A stretch of 64,000 nucleotides of DNA from NCBI GenBank assembly GCA_030753015.1, contig JASMDC010000001.1, positions 62,001 through 126,000 on the forward strand, in the 5' to 3' direction. Below are positions 48,785 to 55,672 of this stretch, piece by piece. Below the pieces are notes generated by a model. That model searched no databases and was not told the origin of the DNA. It was given only the letters and a program-made list of their open reading frames with translations. Source of the stretch: Candidatus Undinarchaeales archaeon (GTDB taxonomy: Archaea > SpSt-1190 > JASMDC01). The position numbers and the translations under genes were made by a program. The first letter of the stretch is position 1, and each line of letters begins with the position of its first letter.

Positions 48785-50053
48785 CTATCCAATGGGCATG
48801 TAGTACAGCTGCCCCTCCGAGTCGCGCATGAAGTAGGCGTCGAAGGTCCCGGCGTCCACCGCAGTTGCCTTCTGTACCTCCTCGCCCTCCATGTAGAACA
48901 CGTTGAACGTCACGTTGTGCTGGAATGTGTGGAGTGCTTGCTGAAGGGAGTGGGGCGTTATAGGCTGGTAGAGGGTATTGGGCAGTCGCTCGGGTGCGTT
49001 CTCCGTGATGTAGGTCAGCATGGCCTTCGGATCCCGCTCGGCCAGATCGTCATCAAGGACATAACGGTTCTGTCCCGTGAGCTCGTTCTCATCCCTCTCA
49101 TACGTCCGCTCAAGCTCCTTCCATGAGAGAGAGCCGTCCATGCGCTGTCTTGCAAGCCCGCCCAGCTCTTTTGCTAGCGTTCCTGCATCGCGGGCGATGT
49201 CATCTATGTGGTCGGGTATATTGTCGATCCCATACGCTTTGTCGAGGCGGTTGAGCACGTGGAATCCGGCCTTCGCATATGGGCATTTGAAGCCCTCGTT
49301 CACAGTAGTAGTCCACCGCAGCAGGTCCCTTATGAGGAGCGAGCGCACGTTGGGACCAGCGCCGTCACGCTCCGCGAGCTCGAGGCCCTTGACCGTCGCG
49401 TAAGCTTCGCTCAGACCTATATCCTCATAACTACGCAGGAAGTCATTGGCCGTCGAGGCATCAAGATCCGCCACGAGGTCAGCATGACCGAGCTCGTGGT
49501 ATTTGGTTGCAGCCTTGTACTCGTCCCGGCTCATATCATCTTGATGGATCCCTGTAATCACTTCATTGACCTTCTGTACGAATTCTTGGGGCAGGTGGGT
49601 CGATTCAATGGTGTCCTGCTCCCGGTATGTGCTCATACCATGATCGATGAGAGAATCATCCTTGAGGAGGACGGTCGTCCCGTCAGGGTGGCGTTCTGTG
49701 AGCCCAGTAGTGCCCTGCCGCCCATCGCTCTCTGCTAGAGTCGCGACCTCATAGATATCGATCCCTCGGGCATCGTCGCGCTCATGACCTTTGACGTGGT
49801 ACACGCCGAGCGAACTTCCACCGACATCGAGTAGGGTGTCCCCTGAGCGGACGGAGAATGAACCAAGGTCATTATACACTTCGTCCATATGCTTCGCGAG
49901 AGTGTTCACTGCCTCCTTTGCTGACGAAGCGGACGCCACCTCATTGAGATAGTCCGGGGCGTCATCTGGTAGTGTCGCTGCTGGCGTGTCCTCGAAGTAT
50001 GACGCGATGGCGGTGCCAAGGAGCTCACGGAGCTCGCCAACATCACTACTCAA
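48785..50053 (-). CDS. Hypothetical protein with HELGH zincin-like motif (422 aa)
   Basis: An unrecognised soluble acidic protein. Near residue 190, KYHELGHADLVADLD contains HExxH, the zinc-binding motif of metallopeptidases, and a Glu or His further on could be the third ligand. The rest is helical and without known domains. No ATG is in frame at the start; TTG at 50053 lies 25 bp after a minus-strand TATA box (50078-50087) and is the best start. It is divergent from the redox operon, sharing a 90-bp promoter region with it. The peptidase role is only an inference from the motif. Confidence 0.6.
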   Translation of the reverse strand: MSSDVGELRELLGTAIASYFEDTPAATLPDDAPDYLNEVASASSAKEAVNTLAKHMDEVYNDLGSFSVRSGDTLLDVGGSSLGVYHVKGHERDDARGIDIYEVATLAESDGRQGTTGLTERHPDGTTVLLKDDSLIDHGMSTYREQDTIESTHLPQEFVQKVNEVITGIHQDDMSRDEYKAATKYHELGHADLVADLDASTANDFLRSYEDIGLSEAYATVKGLELAERDGAGPNVRSLLIRDLLRWTTTVNEGFKCPYAKAGFHVLNRLDKAYGIDNIPDHIDDIARDAGTLAKELGGLARQRMDGSLSWKELERTYERDENELTGQNRYVLDDDLAERDPKAMLTYITENAPERLPNTLYQPITPHSLQQALHTFQHNVTFNVFYMEGEEVQKATAVDAGTFDAYFMRDSEGQLYYMPIG

Positions 50054-50077
50054 TAGTAGTAATAATACATTCCTGCA

Positions 50078-50087
50078 ATTTAAGTAT
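50078..50087 (-). promoter_or_regulatory. TATA box of the HELGH gene
   Basis: ATACTTAAAT on the minus strand, 25 bp before the TTG at 50053. Confidence 0.5.
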
Positions 50088-50110
50088 TTCGGTTTAACTC
50101 CGTGGGTGAA

Positions 50111-50120
50111 TACATTTAAG
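50111..50120 (+). promoter_or_regulatory. TATA box of the redox operon
   Basis: TACATTTAAG lies 24 bp before the ATG at 50144; all nine following genes are read from it, with no larger gap downstream. Confidence 0.55.
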
Positions 50121-50143
50121 CATGAGGCACCGCTCGCATCCCG

Positions 50144-50935
50144 ATGGTCTCCTTTCTCCCGGGAGGGCCTATAGCACTGCACGGGGGCGTCGCACTCCTC
50201 CTGATGACTGTACCAACCCTTCTTATCCTCTCGGCCATCGTACGCGAGGTCTCAAGGACCTTGTTGTGCACGGACTGCCGCCAATGTACTGCGGTATGTC
50301 CTGTCGTGACCATCGCACGGGAGCTAGATAACAAGGAGGGGGACGGTAGGGCCACATTCATCGGACCCGCTGAGGTCATGCGGTCGCTCCGTGCTGGAGA
50401 TGACAAGCGGATCATAGAGGGGGGACTTCATATCTGCTCGACATGCCGTAATTGCGTGGAACGATGCCCTCGTGGACTGGATGCAGAGGCAATGGTGCTC
50501 GCGGGAAGGAGCATCCGATTCCGAAGGGAAGGCGCTACTGATGGTCAGGTCAAGCTCCTTGAGCGGCTCGACAAGGCAAGAAATGTCCTTGGTGAGACCA
50601 AGAGCCGACCCGATCCTGCCTCGCAGGCCCGGTCCATTCTAAAGAGTGCCAAGCAGCTTGAGCGGCACCTCGAAGATAAGGAAAACGAGATATCGTCAGA
50701 AGACGGTCCGGATCAGATCCTAGATAAGAATGTGGATGGGACTGACGATACGAAAGTCATGAAGGCGGATACTGAACCTGAACGTATACCTAAGGTAAAA
50801 AAGACCGTGAAGCCGAACAAGGATTCAAAGAGCAATCGGTCAAAGAAGCTGGTGAAAACGAAGGCCTCGAAAAGATCTGCGAAGAAGGACGCCGGAGGGC
50901 GGAAGCGATCGACAGGGCCATCGGAGGGATCGTAA
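50144..50935 (+). CDS. HdrC-like membrane Fe-S protein with basic tail
   Basis: A 263-aa protein and first gene of the redox operon. Residues 12-35 are a membrane span. Two [4Fe-4S] motifs follow: CTDCRQCTAVCP (about 42-53) and CSTCRNCVERCP (about 98-109), the arrangement of HdrC, which passes electrons to HdrB. The rest (about 165-263) is a charged, probably disordered tail rich in Lys, Ser and Arg (KKLVKTKASKRSAKKD), not present in usual HdrC. The tail may bind a partner or acidic lipid surfaces. Its stop overlaps the start of the HdrB-like gene. Confidence 0.85.
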   Translation: MVSFLPGGPIALHGGVALLLMTVPTLLILSAIVREVSRTLLCTDCRQCTAVCPVVTIARELDNKEGDGRATFIGPAEVMRSLRAGDDKRIIEGGLHICSTCRNCVERCPRGLDAEAMVLAGRSIRFRREGATDGQVKLLERLDKARNVLGETKSRPDPASQARSILKSAKQLERHLEDKENEISSEDGPDQILDKNVDGTDDTKVMKADTEPERIPKVKKTVKPNKDSKSNRSKKLVKTKASKRSAKKDAGGRKRSTGPSEGS

Positions 50936-51768
50936 TGCACCGCATGGTCTTCGACGGTTGCTTATACGGACTACAGCTACTTGACACAAGATATGCGGTG
51001 CGATACCTTCTGAAGAAGCTCGGGATCGAGGTGACTGAACCCACAAGGGACATCTGCTGTGGGAGACCGTCATCGTTCATCGGCGACATGGCAGGAAAGG
51101 ACAAGCTCATCAACATCTCCGTCAGCGGCTGGGGTCGCACGCAAGGTTCTGTGGACGAGGTTCTGGTGTCATGTCCGGGTTGCGGGACTGCGCTCATGGA
51201 TTCTGCCGATGTGGCACGAAGGGGCATCGAGGTGACCCACTTCATCGAACTCCTTCCCGAGAAGATGGAGTTCCTCCGCAAGAGCGGGCTCGGAGAGGTG
51301 AACGCTCGAGTGACCGTTCATTTCCCTTGCCATCTCAGCCGGGGGATGGGTGTGGACAATGCGGTCATGGTGGATGTCCTTAACGCGATTCGTGGCCTTG
51401 AGATAATCGAAATGGAGGAGGCTGGCTCGTGCTGCGGTGGCTCGGGCGGCCTCAGAGCGAGTGATCCCGCGGTGGCTAAAGTCTTACGCTACCGCAAGAT
51501 ATGTAATGCCCTGGCAACCAAGGCCGACCTAATCGTGACAGCGTGCCCCCGATGCGAAATCTCCCTGAGCGAGGCCCTCGCGGAGGTGGCCGCCGACGAG
51601 GACGCGGATCCCGCCCTGCGCAAGACTGCTGCAAACATGAAGGTCGTATCCTTAGCCTTCCTGGTGGCATTTGGTATGGACGACTTCACAAAGAACCTAG
51701 AGCGTGTGCTTACCGAAGCCAAGGAGCGACTTGCCGCTCGGAAAGCGGCCGAGGAGGGGATGATCTGA
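50935..51768 (+). CDS. HdrB-like CCG-domain protein
   Basis: A 277-aa protein with two CCG domains, the hallmark of heterodisulfide reductase subunit B and related succinate, glycolate and lactate oxidoreductase subunits. Domain 1: GCLYG, ICCGRPS and CPGCGTAL. Domain 2: PCHLSRGMG (about 126), GSCCGGSGG (about 163) and CPRCEISL. In HdrB these bind non-cubane [4Fe-4S] clusters that reduce disulfides or handle thiyl chemistry. No FAD subunit (HdrA) lies nearby, so it is not a complete HdrABC. ATG at 50935 overlaps the previous stop by one base; it is coupled with the HdrC-like gene. Confidence 0.85.
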   Translation: MHRMVFDGCLYGLQLLDTRYAVRYLLKKLGIEVTEPTRDICCGRPSSFIGDMAGKDKLINISVSGWGRTQGSVDEVLVSCPGCGTALMDSADVARRGIEVTHFIELLPEKMEFLRKSGLGEVNARVTVHFPCHLSRGMGVDNAVMVDVLNAIRGLEIIEMEEAGSCCGGSGGLRASDPAVAKVLRYRKICNALATKADLIVTACPRCEISLSEALAEVAADEDADPALRKTAANMKVVSLAFLVAFGMDDFTKNLERVLTEAKERLAARKAAEEGMI

Positions 51769-52451
51769 TCATCGGATACCTTGCGCTCGCACTGTTCCTC
51801 GCGACCATCGTTCTCTCACTGAAGGGTGTCATCCCCCAGGACCGTATCCCAATTCAGACGGCGCTGCTCGGTGTGACACTCCTCATAGTGCTCATATCCG
51901 TGATCGGTGCTCGTCAGGGACTGGCGCGCACTATCACTCCCACGGACCTCTTGGCTTCCATTCAGATCCATCCCATCACGGCTCTGATCGCTGGATTCTT
52001 GGCCGTCGGTGGGCTGGAAGCGGCTGGTGCCTTCGAGGCACTGGTGGATGCCCTCGACAGGCTCGCCTTGTTCAAGATCGGTGGGATTGAAGTATTTGGT
52101 CTTCCGGGGGTCGTGGTCCTGCTCGTCAATACACCCGCCATCCTCGCCCTCCCCTGTGGCCGTATACTTGGTGCCGCGCTGCTCCCGGCAGCCCTCTTCC
52201 TTGGACGGGCCGTGGCCGAACGACAGGACGACAATCGCTTGGTGGCGGTAGTTGTGTTCGCTTTCACGGTCAATGCCGCAGCATCATGCGCGCCCTCGCT
52301 CCTTGGAGGTCTCGGAATGATAGGTGAAGGTATGACGGGTCAGCCGTTCGGCACTTTCTCGAACCCTCTACGGGCGGGCATCATGGCTGGGACCGCCTTT
52401 ACGGCAGTGGTCCTCGGACGGCTGGCGCCCCTGAAGGTAGGAGGGCGATAA
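51765..52451 (+). CDS. Novel polytopic membrane protein A (paralog of B)
   Basis: A 228-aa protein with six or seven spans, of a family I do not recognise. It is a clear paralog of the next gene. Conserved elements in both are a His in (I/L)HPI (about residue 65), a Pro/Cys motif LPCGRI (about 127), and NAAASCAPS-x-LGG (about 170). The His and two Cys lie at helix ends and could bind a cofactor or a quinone. The only available start is CTG at 51765, which overlaps the HdrB stop (CTGA) just as ATGA and GTGA do elsewhere; no in-frame ATG, GTG or TTG exists between 51765 and the first span. Confidence 0.75.
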   Translation: MIIGYLALALFLATIVLSLKGVIPQDRIPIQTALLGVTLLIVLISVIGARQGLARTITPTDLLASIQIHPITALIAGFLAVGGLEAAGAFEALVDALDRLALFKIGGIEVFGLPGVVVLLVNTPAILALPCGRILGAALLPAALFLGRAVAERQDDNRLVAVVVFAFTVNAAASCAPSLLGGLGMIGEGMTGQPFGTFSNPLRAGIMAGTAFTAVVLGRLAPLKVGGR

Positions 52452-52455
52452 GATC

Positions 52456-53196
52456 ATGGAGCTCTCCCTTCCTTTGATCGGGGCCGCCGTCTGGATCGCT
52501 GTGGCTCTCTTGGTCATTCGTTCCCGCATCGACGATAAGCACCTCAGGACCGGTTACATATGTCTGTTGGTGTTCGTGACGACGCTCGCTTACACCCAGG
52601 TGGCACCACCTCCGATACCCATACAGACCGTTCTGGTGGCACTAGCAGTGTTCATGCTGGTGGTCTCGGAGGCGACACTTGCCGAGCTCCTGGCAGGGAT
52701 CATGCTCCACCCAATCATGGCCATGACCGCAGGCTTCATGGCCGCAGGCGCGCTGGGATTCGCAGGGGGATATGATGCGATGGTCGAGATATTCGAGAGG
52801 CTCGCGATGACGACCCCTCTTGGACTTGTCGGGACGGCCGTGCTTGTGGCGAATATCCCTGCGCTCATTCCGTTGCCGTGTGGCCGGATCACCGCGGCGG
52901 CCTTCCTGCCGGGCGTTGTGAGGTTCGGTAACGAGGTGCTCGCGCCAGGTATCGCTGCCACAGGAGCTGCTGACCACGCTCCGTTCGCGACCCATGTGCT
53001 CGTGGCCGCGTTCATCGTCAACGCCGCAGCATCCTGTGCCCCCTCGCGCCTGGGTGGGATCGCTACCGTCGGCGAGGGTGAACTGGGGCTCGAACCTGGT
53101 ACCAGTGCTAGGGCCCAGCAGGCGGGCATCCTGGTTATGACCGCCGTGACTGCCCTCATAATGCTTCTCATATCCAATGGAACCCTTTCGGGGTGA
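52456..53196 (+). CDS. Novel polytopic membrane protein B (paralog of A)
   Basis: A 246-aa membrane protein, paralogous to protein A and starting four bases after it. About seven spans. It keeps LHPIMAMTAGFMAAGAL (about 88-104), LIPLPCGRITAAAFLP (about 136-151) and NAAASCAPSRLGG (about 193-205), while the loops differ. Paired membrane paralogs often form a heterodimer. The proteins do not look like NapH, NrfD, HdrE or antiporter-type Complex I subunits. Comparison with Eha and Ehb hydrogenase membrane subunits would be the first test. The conserved Cys and His suggest a cofactor. Confidence 0.75.
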   Translation: MELSLPLIGAAVWIAVALLVIRSRIDDKHLRTGYICLLVFVTTLAYTQVAPPPIPIQTVLVALAVFMLVVSEATLAELLAGIMLHPIMAMTAGFMAAGALGFAGGYDAMVEIFERLAMTTPLGLVGTAVLVANIPALIPLPCGRITAAAFLPGVVRFGNEVLAPGIAATGAADHAPFATHVLVAAFIVNAAASCAPSRLGGIATVGEGELGLEPGTSARAQQAGILVMTAVTALIMLLISNGTLSG

Positions 53197-53202
53197 TACG
53201 CT

Positions 53203-53346
53203 ATGAACACGAGACTCTTGCTGACGATGGTCGGGATTGGCGCCCTCTGCGGCGCAACGTTCAACCATGCCCTGGGCTATGCGATCTACAAGCCCGGAGG
53301 CATCATGGGCGGCCTTGTGACCGGGCTGCTGATGTTCCTACTCTAG
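53203..53346 (+). CDS. Small membrane peptide (47 aa)
   Basis: Read directly from the sequence: 47 residues, ATG at 53203, TAG at 53344. Two hydrophobic stretches (LLLTMVGIGALCGATF and IMGGLVTGLLMFLL) flank a YAIYKPGG turn, so it is probably a two-span hairpin. It is placed six bases after protein B and directly before the next Fe-S gene, whose GTG follows its stop, so it belongs to the operon and is likely a small subunit of the complex. Confidence 0.75.
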   Translation: MNTRLLLTMVGIGALCGATFNHALGYAIYKPGGIMGGLVTGLLMFLL

Positions 53347-53799
53347 GTGCTTCACGTCATGGAACCTGTCATCATCACGGTGCTGCTGGCGGCGAGCGTG
53401 GGAGTGGCAGGTCTAATTAGAGGTCGAGCCCGACGGACCGTCGCCATGCCCGTTGACGAGGTCAGGCGTAACGTCATGGCCTCGCTGGCTCTCGCAGTCC
53501 TCCTCGGCAGCAACGCTGTGAAGGCATTGCGCACACGTCACCTGTGGACCCTCACCTGCTACGAGTGCCAGGCATGCCAGCCTGTGTGCCCTCGCGGGCT
53601 CGATCCTGCACGGTTCGTGGTCGCAGCGCGCACGAACAATCCGGACCTTCCTAGTCAAGTGGACGGTACGCATGACGTACCCGTGCGCGAAGCGGCCCGT
53701 TTGTGCGTCAGGTGTGGGCTCTGTGAGCAGGCGTGCCCCCTCCGGCTCCCCATCATGAGTGCGATCGATGATCTGAAGAACGATGGGAGGTTTGTGTGA
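53347..53799 (+). CDS. Membrane-anchored double [4Fe-4S] protein (HdrC-like)
   Basis: A protein of 146-150 residues. An N-terminal span (EPVIITVLLAASVGVAGLI) is followed by a hydrophobic segment and two cluster motifs: CYECQACQPVCP (about 75) and CVRCGLCEQACP (about 120). The layout resembles the first gene of the operon, so the operon contains two HdrC-like anchors, one at each end. GTG at 53347 or ATG at 53359 is the start. The stop is one base from the next ATG. Confidence 0.82.
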   Translation: MLHVMEPVIITVLLAASVGVAGLIRGRARRTVAMPVDEVRRNVMASLALAVLLGSNAVKALRTRHLWTLTCYECQACQPVCPRGLDPARFVVAARTNNPDLPSQVDGTHDVPVREAARLCVRCGLCEQACPLRLPIMSAIDDLKNDGRFV

Positions 53800-53800
53800 G

Positions 53801-54430
53801 ATGGTCGAGCGGCGCGACTTCCTGCGGAACGCTCTCGGGTACGGAGCAGCGCTGGTGGCAGCGCTCTCCCTCGCGCCACCCACGGGCAATGGTGCAGTGG
53901 TCCGTCCGCCCGGTGCCGTGGACCCGCGCCAGTTCAAACTCCTCTGTCTTAGGTGCGACCAGTGCGCTCAGGTCTGTCCGACCGAGGCCATCGAGATAAT
54001 ATCCACCGGTCCGATAGAAGAGATCGGTCTGCCACGCGTTACGGGCCAACCGGGTCCGTGCACCTTCTGCTATGAGTGCAATAAGATCTGTCCGACCCAG
54101 GTGCTCGACCTCGGGACCGTGACCGATCTCCAGCAGAGCGGTAGGCAACCGAAGCTAGGCACCGCATCCCTCGCCCATCCCGAGCGGTGTATCAGATGCG
54201 ACCGATGTGACGAGGCCTGCCCCTACATAGTCGTCGAGAACGACCTTACCGGGGAGGGAGAGCAGGTAATGCGCTACCGAAAGCTTCTGGAGCCCATCTC
54301 TGAGGGGGCGTTGCAGCGTGAGATGGCCCGCCTCGAGGATTACTGCAGGGGATGCGGCCATTGCGTGAACGCCTGTCCGACGGACGTGCTCGTTCTCAAG
54401 CCGAGTGCTCGTAAGGTGGTGCGCTCATGA
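53801..54430 (+). CDS. NapG-like Tat-exported polyferredoxin
   Basis: A 209-aa ferredoxin-type protein with four [4Fe-4S] motifs: CLRCDQCAQVCP, CTFCYECNKICP, CIRCDRCDEACP and CRGCGHCVNACP. The N-terminus is a twin-arginine signal (ERRDFLRNALGYGA followed by ALVAALSLAPP), so the folded protein is exported and works outside the membrane, as NapG does with NapH in nitrate reduction. No nitrate reductase is nearby. ATG at 53801 fits the signal start. It overlaps the next gene (ATGA). Confidence 0.88.
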   Translation: MVERRDFLRNALGYGAALVAALSLAPPTGNGAVVRPPGAVDPRQFKLLCLRCDQCAQVCPTEAIEIISTGPIEEIGLPRVTGQPGPCTFCYECNKICPTQVLDLGTVTDLQQSGRQPKLGTASLAHPERCIRCDRCDEACPYIVVENDLTGEGEQVMRYRKLLEPISEGALQREMARLEDYCRGCGHCVNACPTDVLVLKPSARKVVRS

Positions 54431-55215
54431 GCGTCCAGACATACCGCCGGCCGGTCCAGGCGATATTCCTTATCATATCCATCATCCTTCTCGGCGGGAT
54501 CGCACGGTACTGTCCGTTCATCGGTGTTCAGCAGATTGCTGGCGCTATCGGTTCCGGTCTAATCGACGAGGCCTTTGATGCGGGAACAATCCGCGGCTTC
54601 TCTCGCCTCACTATAGTCGTGGGTGGATTCACGCTCTTCGTCATCGTGTTCGGGCGTGTGTGGTGTGGATGGATTTGCCCGTTCGGAACCATCCTGAGCG
54701 CGGCGAACGCGCTCAAGCTCCCTGTCCAGGAGCGCAGTCCTCCACGCATCCTCCAAGGGTATTCCTTCAAGTACGAGCTCTTAGCAGTCTTTATCGGCGC
54801 GACCATGATCTTCGGATACCCCGTGTTCTGCCAAGTGTGCCCGGTCGGCGCCCTCTACAGGACAGCGGGCTTCCAGACGTTCGACCTTGCCGTAATCCCC
54901 GGTTTGACCGTCGTCTTCATATCCGTGCTCTTCGTGTTAATCTATCATCGTCGGTTCTGGTGCAAGTCAATCTGTCCGCTCGGTGCGCTGACGGCTATCT
55001 TGGACAAGGTAAGCGCGTTCCGAGTCCTAGTGGACGAGGATACGTGCATCGAGTGCATGGTTTGCCAGCGCGAGTGCCCCATGGACATCCTCGTCATTGA
55101 GGATTCTATCCGCCGTGGCCATCGAACAGTGCCCACGGGGGAGTGCTTTCGCTGCGGACGGTGCATCGACGTGTGCCCCAAGGATGCCCTCTCCTTCAGC
55201 TTCAAGTACGGGTGA
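54427..55215 (+). CDS. NapH-like membrane Fe-S protein
   Basis: A 262-aa protein with four spans, CxxxCP motifs in CGWICPFGT, CQVCPVGA and CKSICPLGA, and two C-terminal [4Fe-4S] motifs (CIECMVCQRECP, CFRCGRCIDVCP). The family takes electrons from a quinol or passes them across the membrane to NapG. ATG overlaps the NapG-like stop. Together the two form a membrane electron conduit; the partner on the inside is probably the HdrBC-like pair. Confidence 0.9.
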   Translation: MSVQTYRRPVQAIFLIISIILLGGIARYCPFIGVQQIAGAIGSGLIDEAFDAGTIRGFSRLTIVVGGFTLFVIVFGRVWCGWICPFGTILSAANALKLPVQERSPPRILQGYSFKYELLAVFIGATMIFGYPVFCQVCPVGALYRTAGFQTFDLAVIPGLTVVFISVLFVLIYHRRFWCKSICPLGALTAILDKVSAFRVLVDEDTCIECMVCQRECPMDILVIEDSIRRGHRTVPTGECFRCGRCIDVCPKDALSFSFKYG

Positions 55216-55219
55216 TATC

Positions 55220-55672
55220 ATGGTCCACATGCGTGAGCATTTCATACTGGTGATCCTGGTGATCGGGATCGTTGCCCTTGTAGTCATGGGCTCCACTCGG
55301 CTCACTCCGTCCTCTACCACATCGGTGAACGCCCGTCTTCTCAACCGGCCCAATCCTGCTGGAGAGGGGATCTATCGCACAACGCTCGAGCTCTCCTGGG
55401 AAGGAAGCCCGGTCGCCAGGCGATGTGCGATACTTGTGCTGGCGTTCGATCGGAACGACCGGGATGACGCGTGGCATGTGTCGGTCCTGAAGGACATCGA
55501 AGCCTCTCCCTATGGGCAGAACCTGTGGGCGGACATCCCTCCTGACAAACCCGAAGGGAAAGCGGTCCTCACCGCCGACCTCCTGTTCGAGAGCATAGGG
55601 GCGGGAGAGGTAGTGGAGGCGCTCCTCCTGTGCGATGGTGAGGTCGTCGCACGGGACGAGGTTCTTATCTAA
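55220..55672 (+). CDS. Membrane-anchored extracytoplasmic protein (150 aa)
   Basis: Last gene of the operon. An N-terminal anchor (FILVILVIGIVALVVMGS, about residues 9-26) precedes a beta-rich domain of about 115 residues with no Cys-cluster motif; its only Cys residues are in ARRCAILV and LLLCDGE. It would sit outside the membrane near the NapG-like protein and may be a structural or redox partner. The stop overlaps the carbamoyltransferase gene on the other strand by four bases. Confidence 0.7.
   Translation: MVHMREHFILVILVIGIVALVVMGSTRLTPSSTTSVNARLLNRPNPAGEGIYRTTLELSWEGSPVARRCAILVLAFDRNDRDDAWHVSVLKDIEASPYGQNLWADIPPDKPEGKAVLTADLLFESIGAGEVVEALLLCDGEVVARDEVLI

Noticed and set aside
50144-51768. 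Complete heterodisulfide reductase (HdrABC)
   Set aside because: Only HdrC-like and HdrB-like genes are present; no HdrA flavoprotein, MvhD or hydrogenase gene lies in the window.
53801-55215. Periplasmic nitrate reductase operon
   Set aside because: NapG/NapH-like genes are present but NapA, NapB and NapD are not, so a nitrate role is unsupported.
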